Origin: DASULK01 sp036381835
GTDB taxonomy: Bacteria; Actinomycetota; Actinomycetes; Mycobacteriales; Micromonosporaceae
Assembly (NCBI GenBank): GCA_036381835.1
Contig: DASVCA010000204.1
Coordinates: 1-9,797 of the forward strand
Direction: 5' to 3'
DNA: 9,797 nucleotides
The number at the start of each line of letters is the position of its first letter. Position 1 is the first letter of the stretch. A program made the position numbers and the translations under genes. The notes under the pieces were generated by a model. It was not told the origin of the DNA and made no database searches. It worked only from the letters and a program-made list of their open reading frames with translations. This document shows, piece after piece, positions 1 to 8,215 of the stretch.

Positions 1-16
1 CCCGACCGCGACGCCG

Positions 17-514
17 TCAGCCGGTGAAGGGCTCGAACCCGACGACGGTGACCTTGACGTCGGCACCGCTGGGGGCGGTGTAGGTCACGGTCTGGCCGGC
101 GCGGGCACCGAGGATGGCCTTCCCCAGGGCGGACTCCGGGCTGTAGACGGTCAGATCGGTGGTCGCGGCGATCTCCCGCGAGCCGAGCAGGAAGGTCTCG
201 GTGTCGTCGGGATCGTCGTCGAAGTAGATCGTCACCACGGTCCCGGGTACCACGCCGTCCCCCGTCGGCGGCTGGCCCACTTTCGCCGTCCGCAGCAGCT
301 CCTGCAGGTAGCGGATGCGGGCCTCCTGTTTGCCCTGCTCCTCCCGGGCGGCATGGTATCCGCCGTTCTCCCGCAGGTCACCCTCCTCGCGTCGGGCATT
401 GATCTCCGCGGCGATCACCGGGCGCGCGGCGATAAGCTCCTCGAGCTCTGCCTGCAGACGATCGTAGGCGTCCTGGGATAGCCAGGTGACTTGCGCCTCG
501 CGGTCAGTCGACAC
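17..514 (-). CDS. greA: Transcription elongation factor GreA
   Basis: This 165-residue protein is GreA, which enters the RNA polymerase secondary channel and stimulates cleavage of backtracked RNA so that stalled elongation complexes resume. Residues about 13-80 form the N-terminal coiled coil. Its tip carries the acidic signature EEGDLRENGGYHAARE (residues 43-58), where D46 and E49 match the catalytic acidic pair of the family. Residues about 85-165 are the FKBP-like C-terminal domain, with the typical block YSPESALGKAILGARAGQ. The length is normal for actinobacterial GreA. The start is GTG at 512-514, supported by a GAGGAGA Shine-Dalgarno (minus strand, 521-527) about 7 bases away. It lies 127 bases downstream of the DUF4307 gene on the same strand, a gap large enough for its own promoter. 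The family call is secure; only the regulation is unclear. Confidence 0.96.
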   Translation of the reverse strand: MSTDREAQVTWLSQDAYDRLQAELEELIAARPVIAAEINARREEGDLRENGGYHAAREEQGKQEARIRYLQELLRTAKVGQPPTGDGVVPGTVVTIYFDDDPDDTETFLLGSREIAATTDLTVYSPESALGKAILGARAGQTVTYTAPSGADVKVTVVGFEPFTG

Positions 515-574
515 AGACGATCTCCTCGGGCTTCTGGAGCACTCGGGCTCCGAGACGAATAGGGACGAACTTCC

Positions 575-580
575 AACTTA
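575..580 (-). promoter_or_regulatory. Possible -10 element for greA
   Basis: On the minus strand these bases read TAAGTT, which fits the actinobacterial TANNNT -10 consensus. They would place a transcript start near position 568 and leave a leader of roughly 50 bases before the greA start codon. I see no convincing TTGAC-like -35 at the right distance, so this is tentative. A short GC-rich inverted repeat lies next to it at 581-594. Confidence 0.22.
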
Positions 581-594
581 GCAGCGGGGGCTGC
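581..594. repeat. Small hairpin between DUF4307 gene and greA
   Basis: GCAGC (581-585) and GCTGC (590-594) can pair around a four-base GGGG loop. No T-run follows on either strand, so this is a weak candidate for an attenuating or terminating structure between the two minus-strand genes. A five-base stem in such GC-rich DNA could easily be chance. Confidence 0.2.
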
Positions 595-641
595 GCTACG
601 GGGCGGACCGAGTCCGGCGTACGACCGATCGACCCGTGCCG

Positions 642-1088
642 TCAGTCCACGGGCCGGCAGCCCAGCACCTCGCCGACGAACGGGCGACGCGTGGTGGACA
701 CCGGGTGCTCGGCCGAGGCCTGCCGTGATCCAGGCTCGGCGGTCACCTGTACCTCCGCCCGGCCCACCTCGGCACCGTCGTACGCCCGGGCCCGCAGCAC
801 GCAGCGGGCGGACCCGCCGGGCGGGACGTGAACCTGGAAGGCGATCACCACCTGGTGGTCGGTGATGTCGGTGTAGGTGATCACCTTGGCGTCGTAGGTG
901 GGATCCCCGTAGCTGCGGTAGAGCGCGAAGGAGAGCGCGGTTCCCGCGGCCAGCGCCGCGACGATCAGGAGCGCGGTCAGCCAGCGCGGGGTGCGGCGCG
1001 GTGCCCGCCGACGGCCGTACCGGCCCGGCGGGAAGGTCACCGCCGAGGGATCGGCGGCGGATCGGATGGTGTGGCCGCTCTCGCTCAA
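642..1088 (-). CDS. DUF4307-type membrane protein
   Basis: This 148-residue protein matches the pattern of the actinobacterial DUF4307 family, whose function is unknown. A cytoplasmic, Arg/Pro-rich N-terminus (PPGRYGRRRAPRR, residues 20-32) precedes one membrane helix at about residues 36-56. After it comes a soluble beta-rich domain that would lie outside the membrane, including the stretch HQVVIAFQVHVPPGGSARCVLRARAYDG. The basic residues just before the helix favour an N-in orientation. The start is TTG at 1086-1088, chosen because a GGGGAG Shine-Dalgarno (minus strand, 1098-1103) sits nine bases upstream. Homologues sit beside greA and opposite mca in mycobacteria (Rv1081c, from memory), so the context supports the call. 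It is transcribed divergently from mca and lies upstream of greA. What it does is not known; a role linked to transcription or mycothiol is only guilt by association. Confidence 0.85.
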   Translation of the reverse strand: MSESGHTIRSAADPSAVTFPPGRYGRRRAPRRTPRWLTALLIVAALAAGTALSFALYRSYGDPTYDAKVITYTDITDHQVVIAFQVHVPPGGSARCVLRARAYDGAEVGRAEVQVTAEPGSRQASAEHPVSTTRRPFVGEVLGCRPVD

Positions 1089-1108
1089 CTCCGTGCGCTC
1101 CCCGCGCT

Positions 1109-1119
1109 ACTGTCACAGT
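1109..1119. promoter_or_regulatory. Inverted repeat in the divergent DUF4307/mca region
   Basis: ACTGT-C-ACAGT is a perfect five-base inverted repeat with a one-base centre. It lies in the only shared control region of the left half, 20 bases upstream of the DUF4307 start codon and about 100 bases upstream of mca. Its size and symmetry suit a dimeric regulator, but no known operator is recognised and chance is possible. Confidence 0.3.
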
Positions 1120-1128
1120 CGTCCGTAA

Positions 1129-1134
1129 AAATTA
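1129..1134 (-). promoter_or_regulatory. Possible -10 element for the DUF4307 gene
   Basis: The minus strand reads TAATTT here, fitting TANNNT. It lies in an unusually AT-rich patch (about 1125-1135, GTAAAAATTAC) within otherwise very GC-rich DNA. It would start a transcript near 1122 with a leader of about 34 bases. No clear -35 is visible. If correct, the palindrome at 1109-1119 would lie just downstream of the transcript start. Confidence 0.25.
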
Positions 1135-1141
1135 CCGCGTC

Positions 1142-1147
1142 TATCTT
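1142..1147 (+). promoter_or_regulatory. Possible -10 element for mca
   Basis: TATCTT fits the TANNNT consensus and would start a transcript near 1154, giving a leader of roughly 60 bases. The -35 region is not recognisable. mca is reported to belong to the SigR thiol-stress regulon in Streptomyces, so I looked for a GGAAT-N18/19-GTT box between 1089 and 1216 and saw none. Confidence 0.25.
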
Positions 1148-1216
1148 CCCAGCCGGTGACCGAAACCAGTACGGCGGGTCAAGCTGCGCGCCCCGCCCGG
1201 AACGAGAGGGCATCCC

Positions 1217-2137
1217 GTGGCAGAGCGATTGCGACTCATGGCTGTTCACGCACATCCCGACGACGAGTCGAGCAAGGGCGCGGCGACGATGGCCAAGTAC
1301 GTCGCCGAGGGGGCCGAGGTGCTGGTGGTGACCTGCACCGGCGGGGAACGGGGCAGCGTGCTGAACCCGAAGATGGACCGGCCCGAGGTCTGGGAGAACA
1401 TCGCCGAGATCCGTCGGGCGGAGATGGATGCGGCGCGGGCCATCCTCGGCGTCGAGCAGGCGTGGCTGGGCTTCGTCGACTCCGGGCTGCCCGAGGGCGA
1501 CCCCCCGCCGCCGTTGCCGGAGGGTTGTTTCGCGTTGCAGGACGTGAAGGTCGCGGCCCGACCCCTGGTGCGGCTGATGCGGGAGTTCCGACCGCACGTG
1601 GTGACCACCTACGACGAGGACGGCGGATATCCGCACCCGGATCACATCATGTGCCACAAGATCACCGTCGAGGCGTTCGATGTCGCCGGTGACGCAGACC
1701 ACGACCCGGAGCTTGGGCCGCCGTGGCAGCCGTTGAAGCTCTACTACGACATCGGCTTCCACAAGTCCAAGATCATGGCCTTGCACGAGGCGATGCTGGC
1801 CGCGGGACGCAAGTCGCCGTACGAGGACTGGCTCAAGCGATGGGACGGCCGGCCGGACAAGGGCGCACGTATCACCACCCGGATCGAATGCGCCGAGTAC
1901 TTCCCGGTCCGTGACGACGCGTTGCGGGCCCACGCCACCCAGGTCGATCCGGACGGGTTCTGGTTCCAGGTCCCGATGGAATTGCAGCAGCGGGCGTGGC
2001 CGACCGAAGACTTCCAACTGGTCCGCTCACTGGTGGACAGTCCACTGCCCGAGTCGGATCTCTTCGCCGGTGTGCGTGAGCTGCTTGCCGCCGAACCGGC
2101 GTACGGTGGTACGGACGCGCCGATCGAAGGGGCATAG
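1217..2137 (+). CDS. mca: Mycothiol S-conjugate amidase Mca
   Basis: This 306-residue zinc hydrolase cleaves the amide bond of mycothiol S-conjugates. It releases a mercapturic acid (N-acetylcysteine conjugate) for export and recycles glucosaminyl-inositol. It belongs to the PIG-L/LmbE deacetylase family with MshB. The signature AHPDDE is at residues 12-17, giving zinc ligands H13 and D16. The second metal segment is GGYPHPDHIMCH (136-147), which supplies the remaining histidine. MAVHAHPDDESSKGAAT and WLGFVDSGLP read closely on M. tuberculosis Mca from memory, which favours Mca over MshB. The start is GTG at 1217, preceded by GAGAGGG at 1204-1210 with six bases of spacing. An internal ATG at 1238 would leave the protein short of the family N-terminus. 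Three bases separate its stop from the next gene, so the two are probably co-transcribed. Confidence 0.95.
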   Translation: MAERLRLMAVHAHPDDESSKGAATMAKYVAEGAEVLVVTCTGGERGSVLNPKMDRPEVWENIAEIRRAEMDAARAILGVEQAWLGFVDSGLPEGDPPPPLPEGCFALQDVKVAARPLVRLMREFRPHVVTTYDEDGGYPHPDHIMCHKITVEAFDVAGDADHDPELGPPWQPLKLYYDIGFHKSKIMALHEAMLAAGRKSPYEDWLKRWDGRPDKGARITTRIECAEYFPVRDDALRAHATQVDPDGFWFQVPMELQQRAWPTEDFQLVRSLVDSPLPESDLFAGVRELLAAEPAYGGTDAPIEGA

Positions 2138-2140
2138 GGA

Positions 2141-2380
2141 ATGCTGACCGTCGCACAGATGCTCGCCCAGAACAATTTCGGTGACACCCGCACGGGTGGG
2201 CTCGCCGGGCCGATGGGCCTGTTCATCCTGCTGTTGATGGCGATCGCCACGATCATGCTGATCCGCAACATGAACACCCGTCTCCGCCGCCTGCCCGACC
2301 GGTTCCCGCAGCCGGACGACAAGGCCGGCGCGTCCGGTGGGGAGGCGACCGCGCAGACCGGGGAATCCGTCGGCTCCTGA
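2141..2380 (+). CDS. Small single-pass membrane protein downstream of mca
   Basis: This 79-residue protein has one hydrophobic helix at about residues 25-41 (MGLFILLLMAIATIMLI). A basic, conserved-looking stretch follows (RNMNTRLRRLPDRFP, 42-56), then a polar, disordered Gly/Ala/Glu tail. The positive charges after the helix suggest the tail is cytoplasmic. It begins three bases after the mca stop, with AAGGGG at 2127-2132 inside the end of mca acting as its ribosome binding site, so translation is probably coupled. Mycobacteria carry a similarly sized uncharacterised protein in the same place (Rv1083, from memory). The gene is real by size, spacing and codon use. Its function is unknown. A role anchoring or assisting Mca is inference from position only. 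Confidence 0.85.
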   Translation: MLTVAQMLAQNNFGDTRTGGLAGPMGLFILLLMAIATIMLIRNMNTRLRRLPDRFPQPDDKAGASGGEATAQTGESVGS

Positions 2381-2423
2381 CCTGCGCCGCGCATCGACCC
2401 CTGTTGTGCTCGTCCGGTTTGCC

Positions 2424-2430
2424 TTAACCT
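2424..2430 (+). promoter_or_regulatory. Weak promoter-like site before the GGDEF-EAL gene
   Basis: TTAACCT in the 90-base gap has the base make-up of a -10 region, and TTGTGC at 2404-2409 lies about 15 bases upstream as a poor -35. Neither matches consensus well. The gene may instead be read through from mca. No terminator hairpin is visible in this gap. Confidence 0.15.
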
Positions 2431-2470
2431 TCGCCCGGGGGGACTGTGCCAACCGCGGGAGGGGGCGCCG

Positions 2471-4420
2471 ATGCGACAACCACCCGGCGTCCGTTTTCCG
2501 TCCTGTCTGACGGCGCTGCTCATCGTGGCCGTCGGTGGGCTCGCGACGCTCGCCCTTGTCGACCGTGACCCGCGGTGGCTGCTGCCGGCGGCGGCGCTCG
2601 CCCTGCTCTGGCACGGATATCGGCAGTGGCTGCTGGCTGACGTCGAGCGACGGCTCTGGCTGGACTACGCGCGGGCCGTCAAGGCGCTGAACCAACTCGA
2701 TGAGCGCGCGGTGGCGGTGGCCGGCGTGGCCGGGGCGACCAAGATCTTCAGCGGCGCGCACGTCGAGTTGGATGTGGTGTCCGACGAGGGCACGGCACGG
2801 CGATATCGCGGCGACCCGACCGGCACGATCCTCATCGACCCGGCTGACGACGCCCCCACCGGCGGGGAGCTGGCGCGTCAGTCGCTCGTCTTCGCCGACG
2901 AACACCTCGGCGAACTGCGGGTGCGACTGCCCAGCCCAGTCGTGCTCCGCCCGTACCAGGCAGCCGCCCTCAGCGCGTACGGGGAGGCGTTGGCCGCGGC
3001 CTTACACAATGCGGCGGCCGACCGCAGACGCCGGACCCTGGTCGCCGAGACACGACATGCCGCCACCCACGATCCGTTGACGGACCTGCTCAATCGCGCC
3101 GCGCTCATCCAACAGGGCGACGACGCGCTGCGGCGCGCCACCGCCGAGCAACCGGTCGCGCTGACTCTGATCGACATCGATAACTTCGCGGAGCTCAACG
3201 AGACGCTGGGACACGGGGCTGGCGACGACCTGCTCCGCCTCGTCGCGGATCGGCTCCGCGGCGTGCAGCGCCCCGGCGAACTGCTCGGCCGAACCGGCGA
3301 CGACGAGTTCGCCCTGCTGGCCGTCGCGTCACCGGTGGTGCCCGCGCCGCGTCGGCACCGTCGAGCCGGCCCGGCACCGCACGCCCTCCGCCGAGCCCGG
3401 CAGATCGCCGAGCTGCTCGCCGACACCGGCGAAGTCGCCGACGTCCGAGTGTCGGCCGAGATCTCGGTGGGAGTGGCCGTCGCCGAGGCGGGCACGGTGG
3501 ACCTGGCGGAACTGCTGCGACGCGCCGACGTCGCCCTCCATCAGGCGAAGGCGGACGGTGGCGTGGCCTCGTACGACAGCGTGCGAGATCCCGCCGACAC
3601 CGACCACCTGACCGTGCTCGCGGAACTGCGGGAAGCACTGGCCACCGATGATCAGCTCGTGCTCGTGGTGCAGCCCGCGGTGGATCTCGTCACCGGAGCG
3701 CCCATCGGGGTCGAAGCGCTCATCCGCTGGCAGCATCCCCGGCGTGGGCGGCTCGGCCCCGCCGAGTTCGTCCGAGCGGTCGAGAACAGCGATCTGCTCG
3801 GTCCGTTCACCCGGTACGTGATCGACAAGGCGCTCGCGGTGGCAGCCGAGTGGGCGCGTCGCGGTGTCACGGTGCCTGTCTCGGTCAACCTCAGTCCCCG
3901 CAGCCTGTTCGATGCGCGGCTGCCGCTCGACGTCGCGGAGCTGTTGCGGCACCATCGGGTGCCGGCTCATCGACTGGTACTCGAGATAACGGAGACCGTC
4001 GAGGTCAGCGAGCTGAAGATCATCGACGAGGTGCTGGGCGCGCTTCAGGCGCTCGGCGTGCAGCTGGCCGTCGACGACTTCGGCACCGGGTTCTCCTCGC
4101 TGGCCTTCCTGACCCGGGTCGCGGTGGACGAACTCAAGGTCGACCGCTCCTTCGTGAGGCGGATGGCCGAGTCGCCGGAGGCGGCCGCGGTCGTACGAGC
4201 CACCATCGCGCTGGGTCGGGAACTCGGCCTGCGCGTGATCGCCGAAGGTGTCGAGACCGCGGAGCAGCGCCAGGTGCTCGCCGGGCTCGGCTGCGCGGCA
4301 GCGCAGGGCTACCACTTCTTCCGTCCGATGCCGGCGGACAAGGCGTTGACCGTGTTGCGTCGTCTGCTCGCCGCCTCCGGTGCCCAGGTGCTACCGCTGC
4401 CCGCCGACGGAGCCTCCTAG
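2471..4420 (+). CDS. Membrane-anchored GGDEF-EAL cyclic-di-GMP protein
   Basis: This 649-residue protein combines a cyclic-di-GMP synthase-like domain and a phosphodiesterase domain. Two hydrophobic stretches (about residues 13-30 and 36-56) anchor the N-terminus. Residues about 57-190 form an unassigned, possibly degenerate sensory region. The GGDEF domain (about 198-370, opening HDPLTDLLNR) is eroded. The signature reads GDDEF (276-280), the inhibitory-site RxxD reads RPGE (267-270), and the usual DxDxFKxxND block reads DIDNFAELNE (235-244), without the lysine. A Pro/Arg-rich stretch follows the signature. The EAL domain (about 378-632) looks complete: EAL at 415-417, N473, EITE at 505-508, DDFGTGFSS at 535-543, K556 and EGVE from 592. 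The likely activity is therefore hydrolysis of cyclic-di-GMP to pGpG. The start is ATG at 2471, with GGGAGGGGG at 2457-2465. It lies between two genes that are neighbours in mycobacteria. Confidence 0.93.
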   Translation: MRQPPGVRFPSCLTALLIVAVGGLATLALVDRDPRWLLPAAALALLWHGYRQWLLADVERRLWLDYARAVKALNQLDERAVAVAGVAGATKIFSGAHVELDVVSDEGTARRYRGDPTGTILIDPADDAPTGGELARQSLVFADEHLGELRVRLPSPVVLRPYQAAALSAYGEALAAALHNAAADRRRRTLVAETRHAATHDPLTDLLNRAALIQQGDDALRRATAEQPVALTLIDIDNFAELNETLGHGAGDDLLRLVADRLRGVQRPGELLGRTGDDEFALLAVASPVVPAPRRHRRAGPAPHALRRARQIAELLADTGEVADVRVSAEISVGVAVAEAGTVDLAELLRRADVALHQAKADGGVASYDSVRDPADTDHLTVLAELREALATDDQLVLVVQPAVDLVTGAPIGVEALIRWQHPRRGRLGPAEFVRAVENSDLLGPFTRYVIDKALAVAAEWARRGVTVPVSVNLSPRSLFDARLPLDVAELLRHHRVPAHRLVLEITETVEVSELKIIDEVLGALQALGVQLAVDDFGTGFSSLAFLTRVAVDELKVDRSFVRRMAESPEAAAVVRATIALGRELGLRVIAEGVETAEQRQVLAGLGCAAAQGYHFFRPMPADKALTVLRRLLAASGAQVLPLPADGAS

Positions 4421-4433
4421 CCCCCTACCGCAA

Positions 4434-4443
4434 CCAGATCTGG
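4434..4443. promoter_or_regulatory. Ten-base palindrome before the DUF255 gene
   Basis: CCAGATCTGG is a perfect palindrome with no loop, so it cannot form a terminator hairpin but could be a dimer binding site. It begins 14 bases after the stop of the GGDEF-EAL gene and lies about 80 bases upstream of the next start. No known operator is recognised. Confidence 0.22.
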
Positions 4444-4510
4444 GCAGGCGGCACTAGAACCGAGTGGGTGGGTTGTCGCCGCCGCAGCAGCGGGGGAGGG
4501 CTTGCGCGGT

Positions 4511-4516
4511 TATGGT
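4511..4516 (+). promoter_or_regulatory. -10 element for a leaderless DUF255 transcript
   Basis: TATGGT fits TANNNT, and its last base is six bases before the GTG at 4523. That is the spacing expected when transcription begins at the first base of the start codon. No Shine-Dalgarno stands at a workable distance from that GTG; the nearest purine run, GGGGGAGGG at about 4492-4500, is over 20 bases away. A -35 is not obvious. Confidence 0.4.
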
Positions 4517-4522
4517 CGTCCG

Positions 4523-6511
<1,989 letters not shown>

Positions 6512-6546
6512 CCGCCCCGGCTCACCGCCGTCCCGGCCGATCCGGC

Positions 6547-6552
6547 TACGCT
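6547..6552 (+). promoter_or_regulatory. Possible -10 element for purK-purE
   Basis: TACGCT fits the actinobacterial TANNNT pattern. It would start transcription around 6558-6560, leaving a leader of only a few bases before the purK ATG at 6563. No good Shine-Dalgarno precedes that ATG, which agrees with a near-leaderless mRNA. The -35 is not recognisable. Read-through from the gene upstream, 51 bases away, is also possible. Confidence 0.3.
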
Positions 6553-6562
6553 GGCTGATGAC

Positions 6563-7723
6563 ATGGACACCCACACCGGTTTGCCGGTGGTCGGCATGGT
6601 GGGCGGGGGCCAGCTGGCCCGGATGACCCATCAGGCCGCCATCGCCCTCGGCCAGTCTCTACGCGTTCTCGCGTTGACTCCCGACGAAGCCGCCGCCCTG
6701 GTCGCGGCCGACGTGCACTACGGGGAGCACACCGACCTGGCCGCCCTGCGCACCTTCGCGAAGGGCTGTGACGTGGTGACATTCGACCACGAGCATGTGC
6801 CGAACGAGCATGTGCGCGTCCTCGCCGCCGAGGGGGTGGTGATCTACCCGCCGGCTGCGGCGCTGCGCTACGCGCAGGACAAGCTGGCGATGCGCGAGCG
6901 GCTCACCGAACTCGGCGCGCCGGTACCGCGGTGGCGACCGGTGCGCACCGCGTCCGACCTGGCCGAGTTCGGGGCCGAGGTGGGCTGGCCGGTGGTGCTC
7001 AAGGCGGTCCGGGGCGGCTACGACGGTCGAGGCGTGTGGGTGGTCGCCGATCTCGATGAGGCTGCCCCGCTGCTGGCCAGCGGCACCCCGCTGATCGCGG
7101 AGGAGCGGGTACGGTTGCGCCGGGAACTCGCGGTGCAGGTCGCCCGGTCCCCGTACGGGCAGGTGGCCGTCTACCCCGTCGTGGAGACGGTGCAGCGGGA
7201 CGGCATCTGCGTGGAGGTGCTCGCCCCGGCTCCCGGCCTGCCGGAGGCGTCGGCGTTGCGGGCGCAGCAGCTCGCCATCGACCTCGCCGCGTCGCTCGGG
7301 GTCGTCGGTCTCCTCGCCGTCGAACTGTTCGAAGTCGAAGACGGGGCGACCGGCGGACGGCTGGTGGTCAACGAACTGGCGATGCGCCCGCACAATTCCG
7401 GCCACTGGACCATCGAAGGGGCGCGTACCTCGCAGTTCGAGCAGCACCTGCGCGCGGTGTTGGACTACCCGATGGGGGACACCGGGCTCACCGCGCCGGC
7501 GGTGGTGATGGCCAACGTGTTGGGCGGCGCCGAGGGGGGCATGCCCATCGACGAGCGGCTGCACCACCTGTTCGCGGCGGATCCGGGCGTGAAGGTGCAC
7601 CTGTACGGGAAGAAGGTCCGGCCCGGACGCAAGATCGGACATGTCACGGTGCTCGGGGACGACGTCGAGGAGCTACGGGCCCGGGCGGCCGCCGCTGCCC
7701 GGTGGCTGCGGGAGGGACGATGA
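6563..7723 (+). CDS. purK: N5-carboxyaminoimidazole ribonucleotide synthase PurK
   Basis: This 386-residue ATP-grasp enzyme makes N5-carboxyaminoimidazole ribonucleotide from aminoimidazole ribonucleotide, ATP and bicarbonate, the first half of the bacterial carboxylation step in de novo purine synthesis. The N-terminal pre-ATP-grasp domain carries VGGGQLARM (residues 13-21) and TFDHEHVP. The central region has WPVVLKAVRGGYDGRG, which binds ATP. The late signature NELAMRPHNSGHW begins at residue 270 and leads into TSQFEQHLRAV. The C-terminal domain has VHLYGKKVRPGRKIGHV, also typical. The length is normal and all expected blocks are present. The start is ATG at 6563, which gives the expected short lead-in to GGGQLA. 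The stop codon overlaps the purE start by ATGA, so the two enzymes are translationally coupled, fitting their consecutive reactions. Confidence 0.97.
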   Translation: MDTHTGLPVVGMVGGGQLARMTHQAAIALGQSLRVLALTPDEAAALVAADVHYGEHTDLAALRTFAKGCDVVTFDHEHVPNEHVRVLAAEGVVIYPPAAALRYAQDKLAMRERLTELGAPVPRWRPVRTASDLAEFGAEVGWPVVLKAVRGGYDGRGVWVVADLDEAAPLLASGTPLIAEERVRLRRELAVQVARSPYGQVAVYPVVETVQRDGICVEVLAPAPGLPEASALRAQQLAIDLAASLGVVGLLAVELFEVEDGATGGRLVVNELAMRPHNSGHWTIEGARTSQFEQHLRAVLDYPMGDTGLTAPAVVMANVLGGAEGGMPIDERLHHLFAADPGVKVHLYGKKVRPGRKIGHVTVLGDDVEELRARAAAAARWLREGR

Positions 7724-8214
7724 CGACGGTCGGCGTGATCATGGGCAGCGACTCGGACTGGCCGACCATGAAGGCGGCCGCCGAGGCGCTCGACGAGTTC
7801 GGTGTCGCCTACGAGGTCCGCGTCGTCTCGGCGCACCGGACGCCCGTCGCCATGATCGAGTACGCGCGCAGCGCCGCGGAGCGCGGGCTCCGCGTGATCA
7901 TCGCGGGTGCGGGCGGCGCCGCACACCTGCCCGGCATGGTCGCGGCCGCCACACCGTTGCCGGTCATCGGCGTACCCGTCCCGCTCAAGCATCTGGACGG
8001 GATGGACTCGCTGCTGTCGATCGTGCAGATGCCCGCGGGCGTGCCGGTCGCGACGGTCTCCATCGGCGGTGCCCGCAACGCCGGGCTGCTCGCGGTGCGG
8101 ATACTCGGTGCCAGCGACGAGGGTCTGCGGCAGCGGATGGCCGCCTATCAGGCGGAGCTGGCCGAACTCGTGGCGGCCAAGGACGCGGCGCTGCGCGGAA
8201 GTCTGACCTCGTAG
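7720..8214 (+). CDS. purE: N5-carboxyaminoimidazole ribonucleotide mutase PurE
   Basis: This 164-residue enzyme moves the carboxyl group of N5-carboxyaminoimidazole ribonucleotide to carbon 4, completing the step begun by PurK. Class I PurE signatures run the length of the protein: VIMGSDSDWPTM (residues 6-17) for the phosphate site, SAHRTP (37-42) with H39 as the probable catalytic histidine, GAGGAAHLPGMVAA, and IGGARNAGLLA near the C-terminus. The presence of purK beside it argues for the mutase rather than an aminoimidazole ribonucleotide carboxylase. I chose ATG at 7720 within the ATGA overlap. A GGAGGG ribosome binding site lies at 7711-7716 inside the end of purK. An upstream in-frame start at 7702 would add six residues outside the family norm. 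The stop falls one base from the end of the convergent membrane-protein gene. Confidence 0.97.
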   Translation: MTTVGVIMGSDSDWPTMKAAAEALDEFGVAYEVRVVSAHRTPVAMIEYARSAAERGLRVIIAGAGGAAHLPGMVAAATPLPVIGVPVPLKHLDGMDSLLSIVQMPAGVPVATVSIGGARNAGLLAVRILGASDEGLRQRMAAYQAELAELVAAKDAALRGSLTS

Positions 8215-8215
8215 A

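Noticed and set aside
1195..1245. GGAAC near mca as a SigR -35 box
   Set aside because: The bases are part of the ribosome binding region of mca, and no GTT lies 18-19 bases downstream, so it cannot be the promoter for this start.
1085..2017. A 310-codon minus-strand frame covering mca and the divergent promoter
   Set aside because: It overlaps the recognised mca coding sequence and the start of the DUF4307 gene. Its composition is that of a shadow frame.
3329..4315. A 328-codon open frame opposite the EAL domain
   Set aside because: It is antisense to well-conserved EAL motifs, low in complexity and without a ribosome binding site or recognised domain; it is a shadow frame.
4470..4500. Possible terminator hairpin before the DUF255 gene
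   Set aside because: Only a four-base CCGC/GCGG stem can be formed and no T-run follows, so it is not distinguishable from chance in GC-rich sequence.
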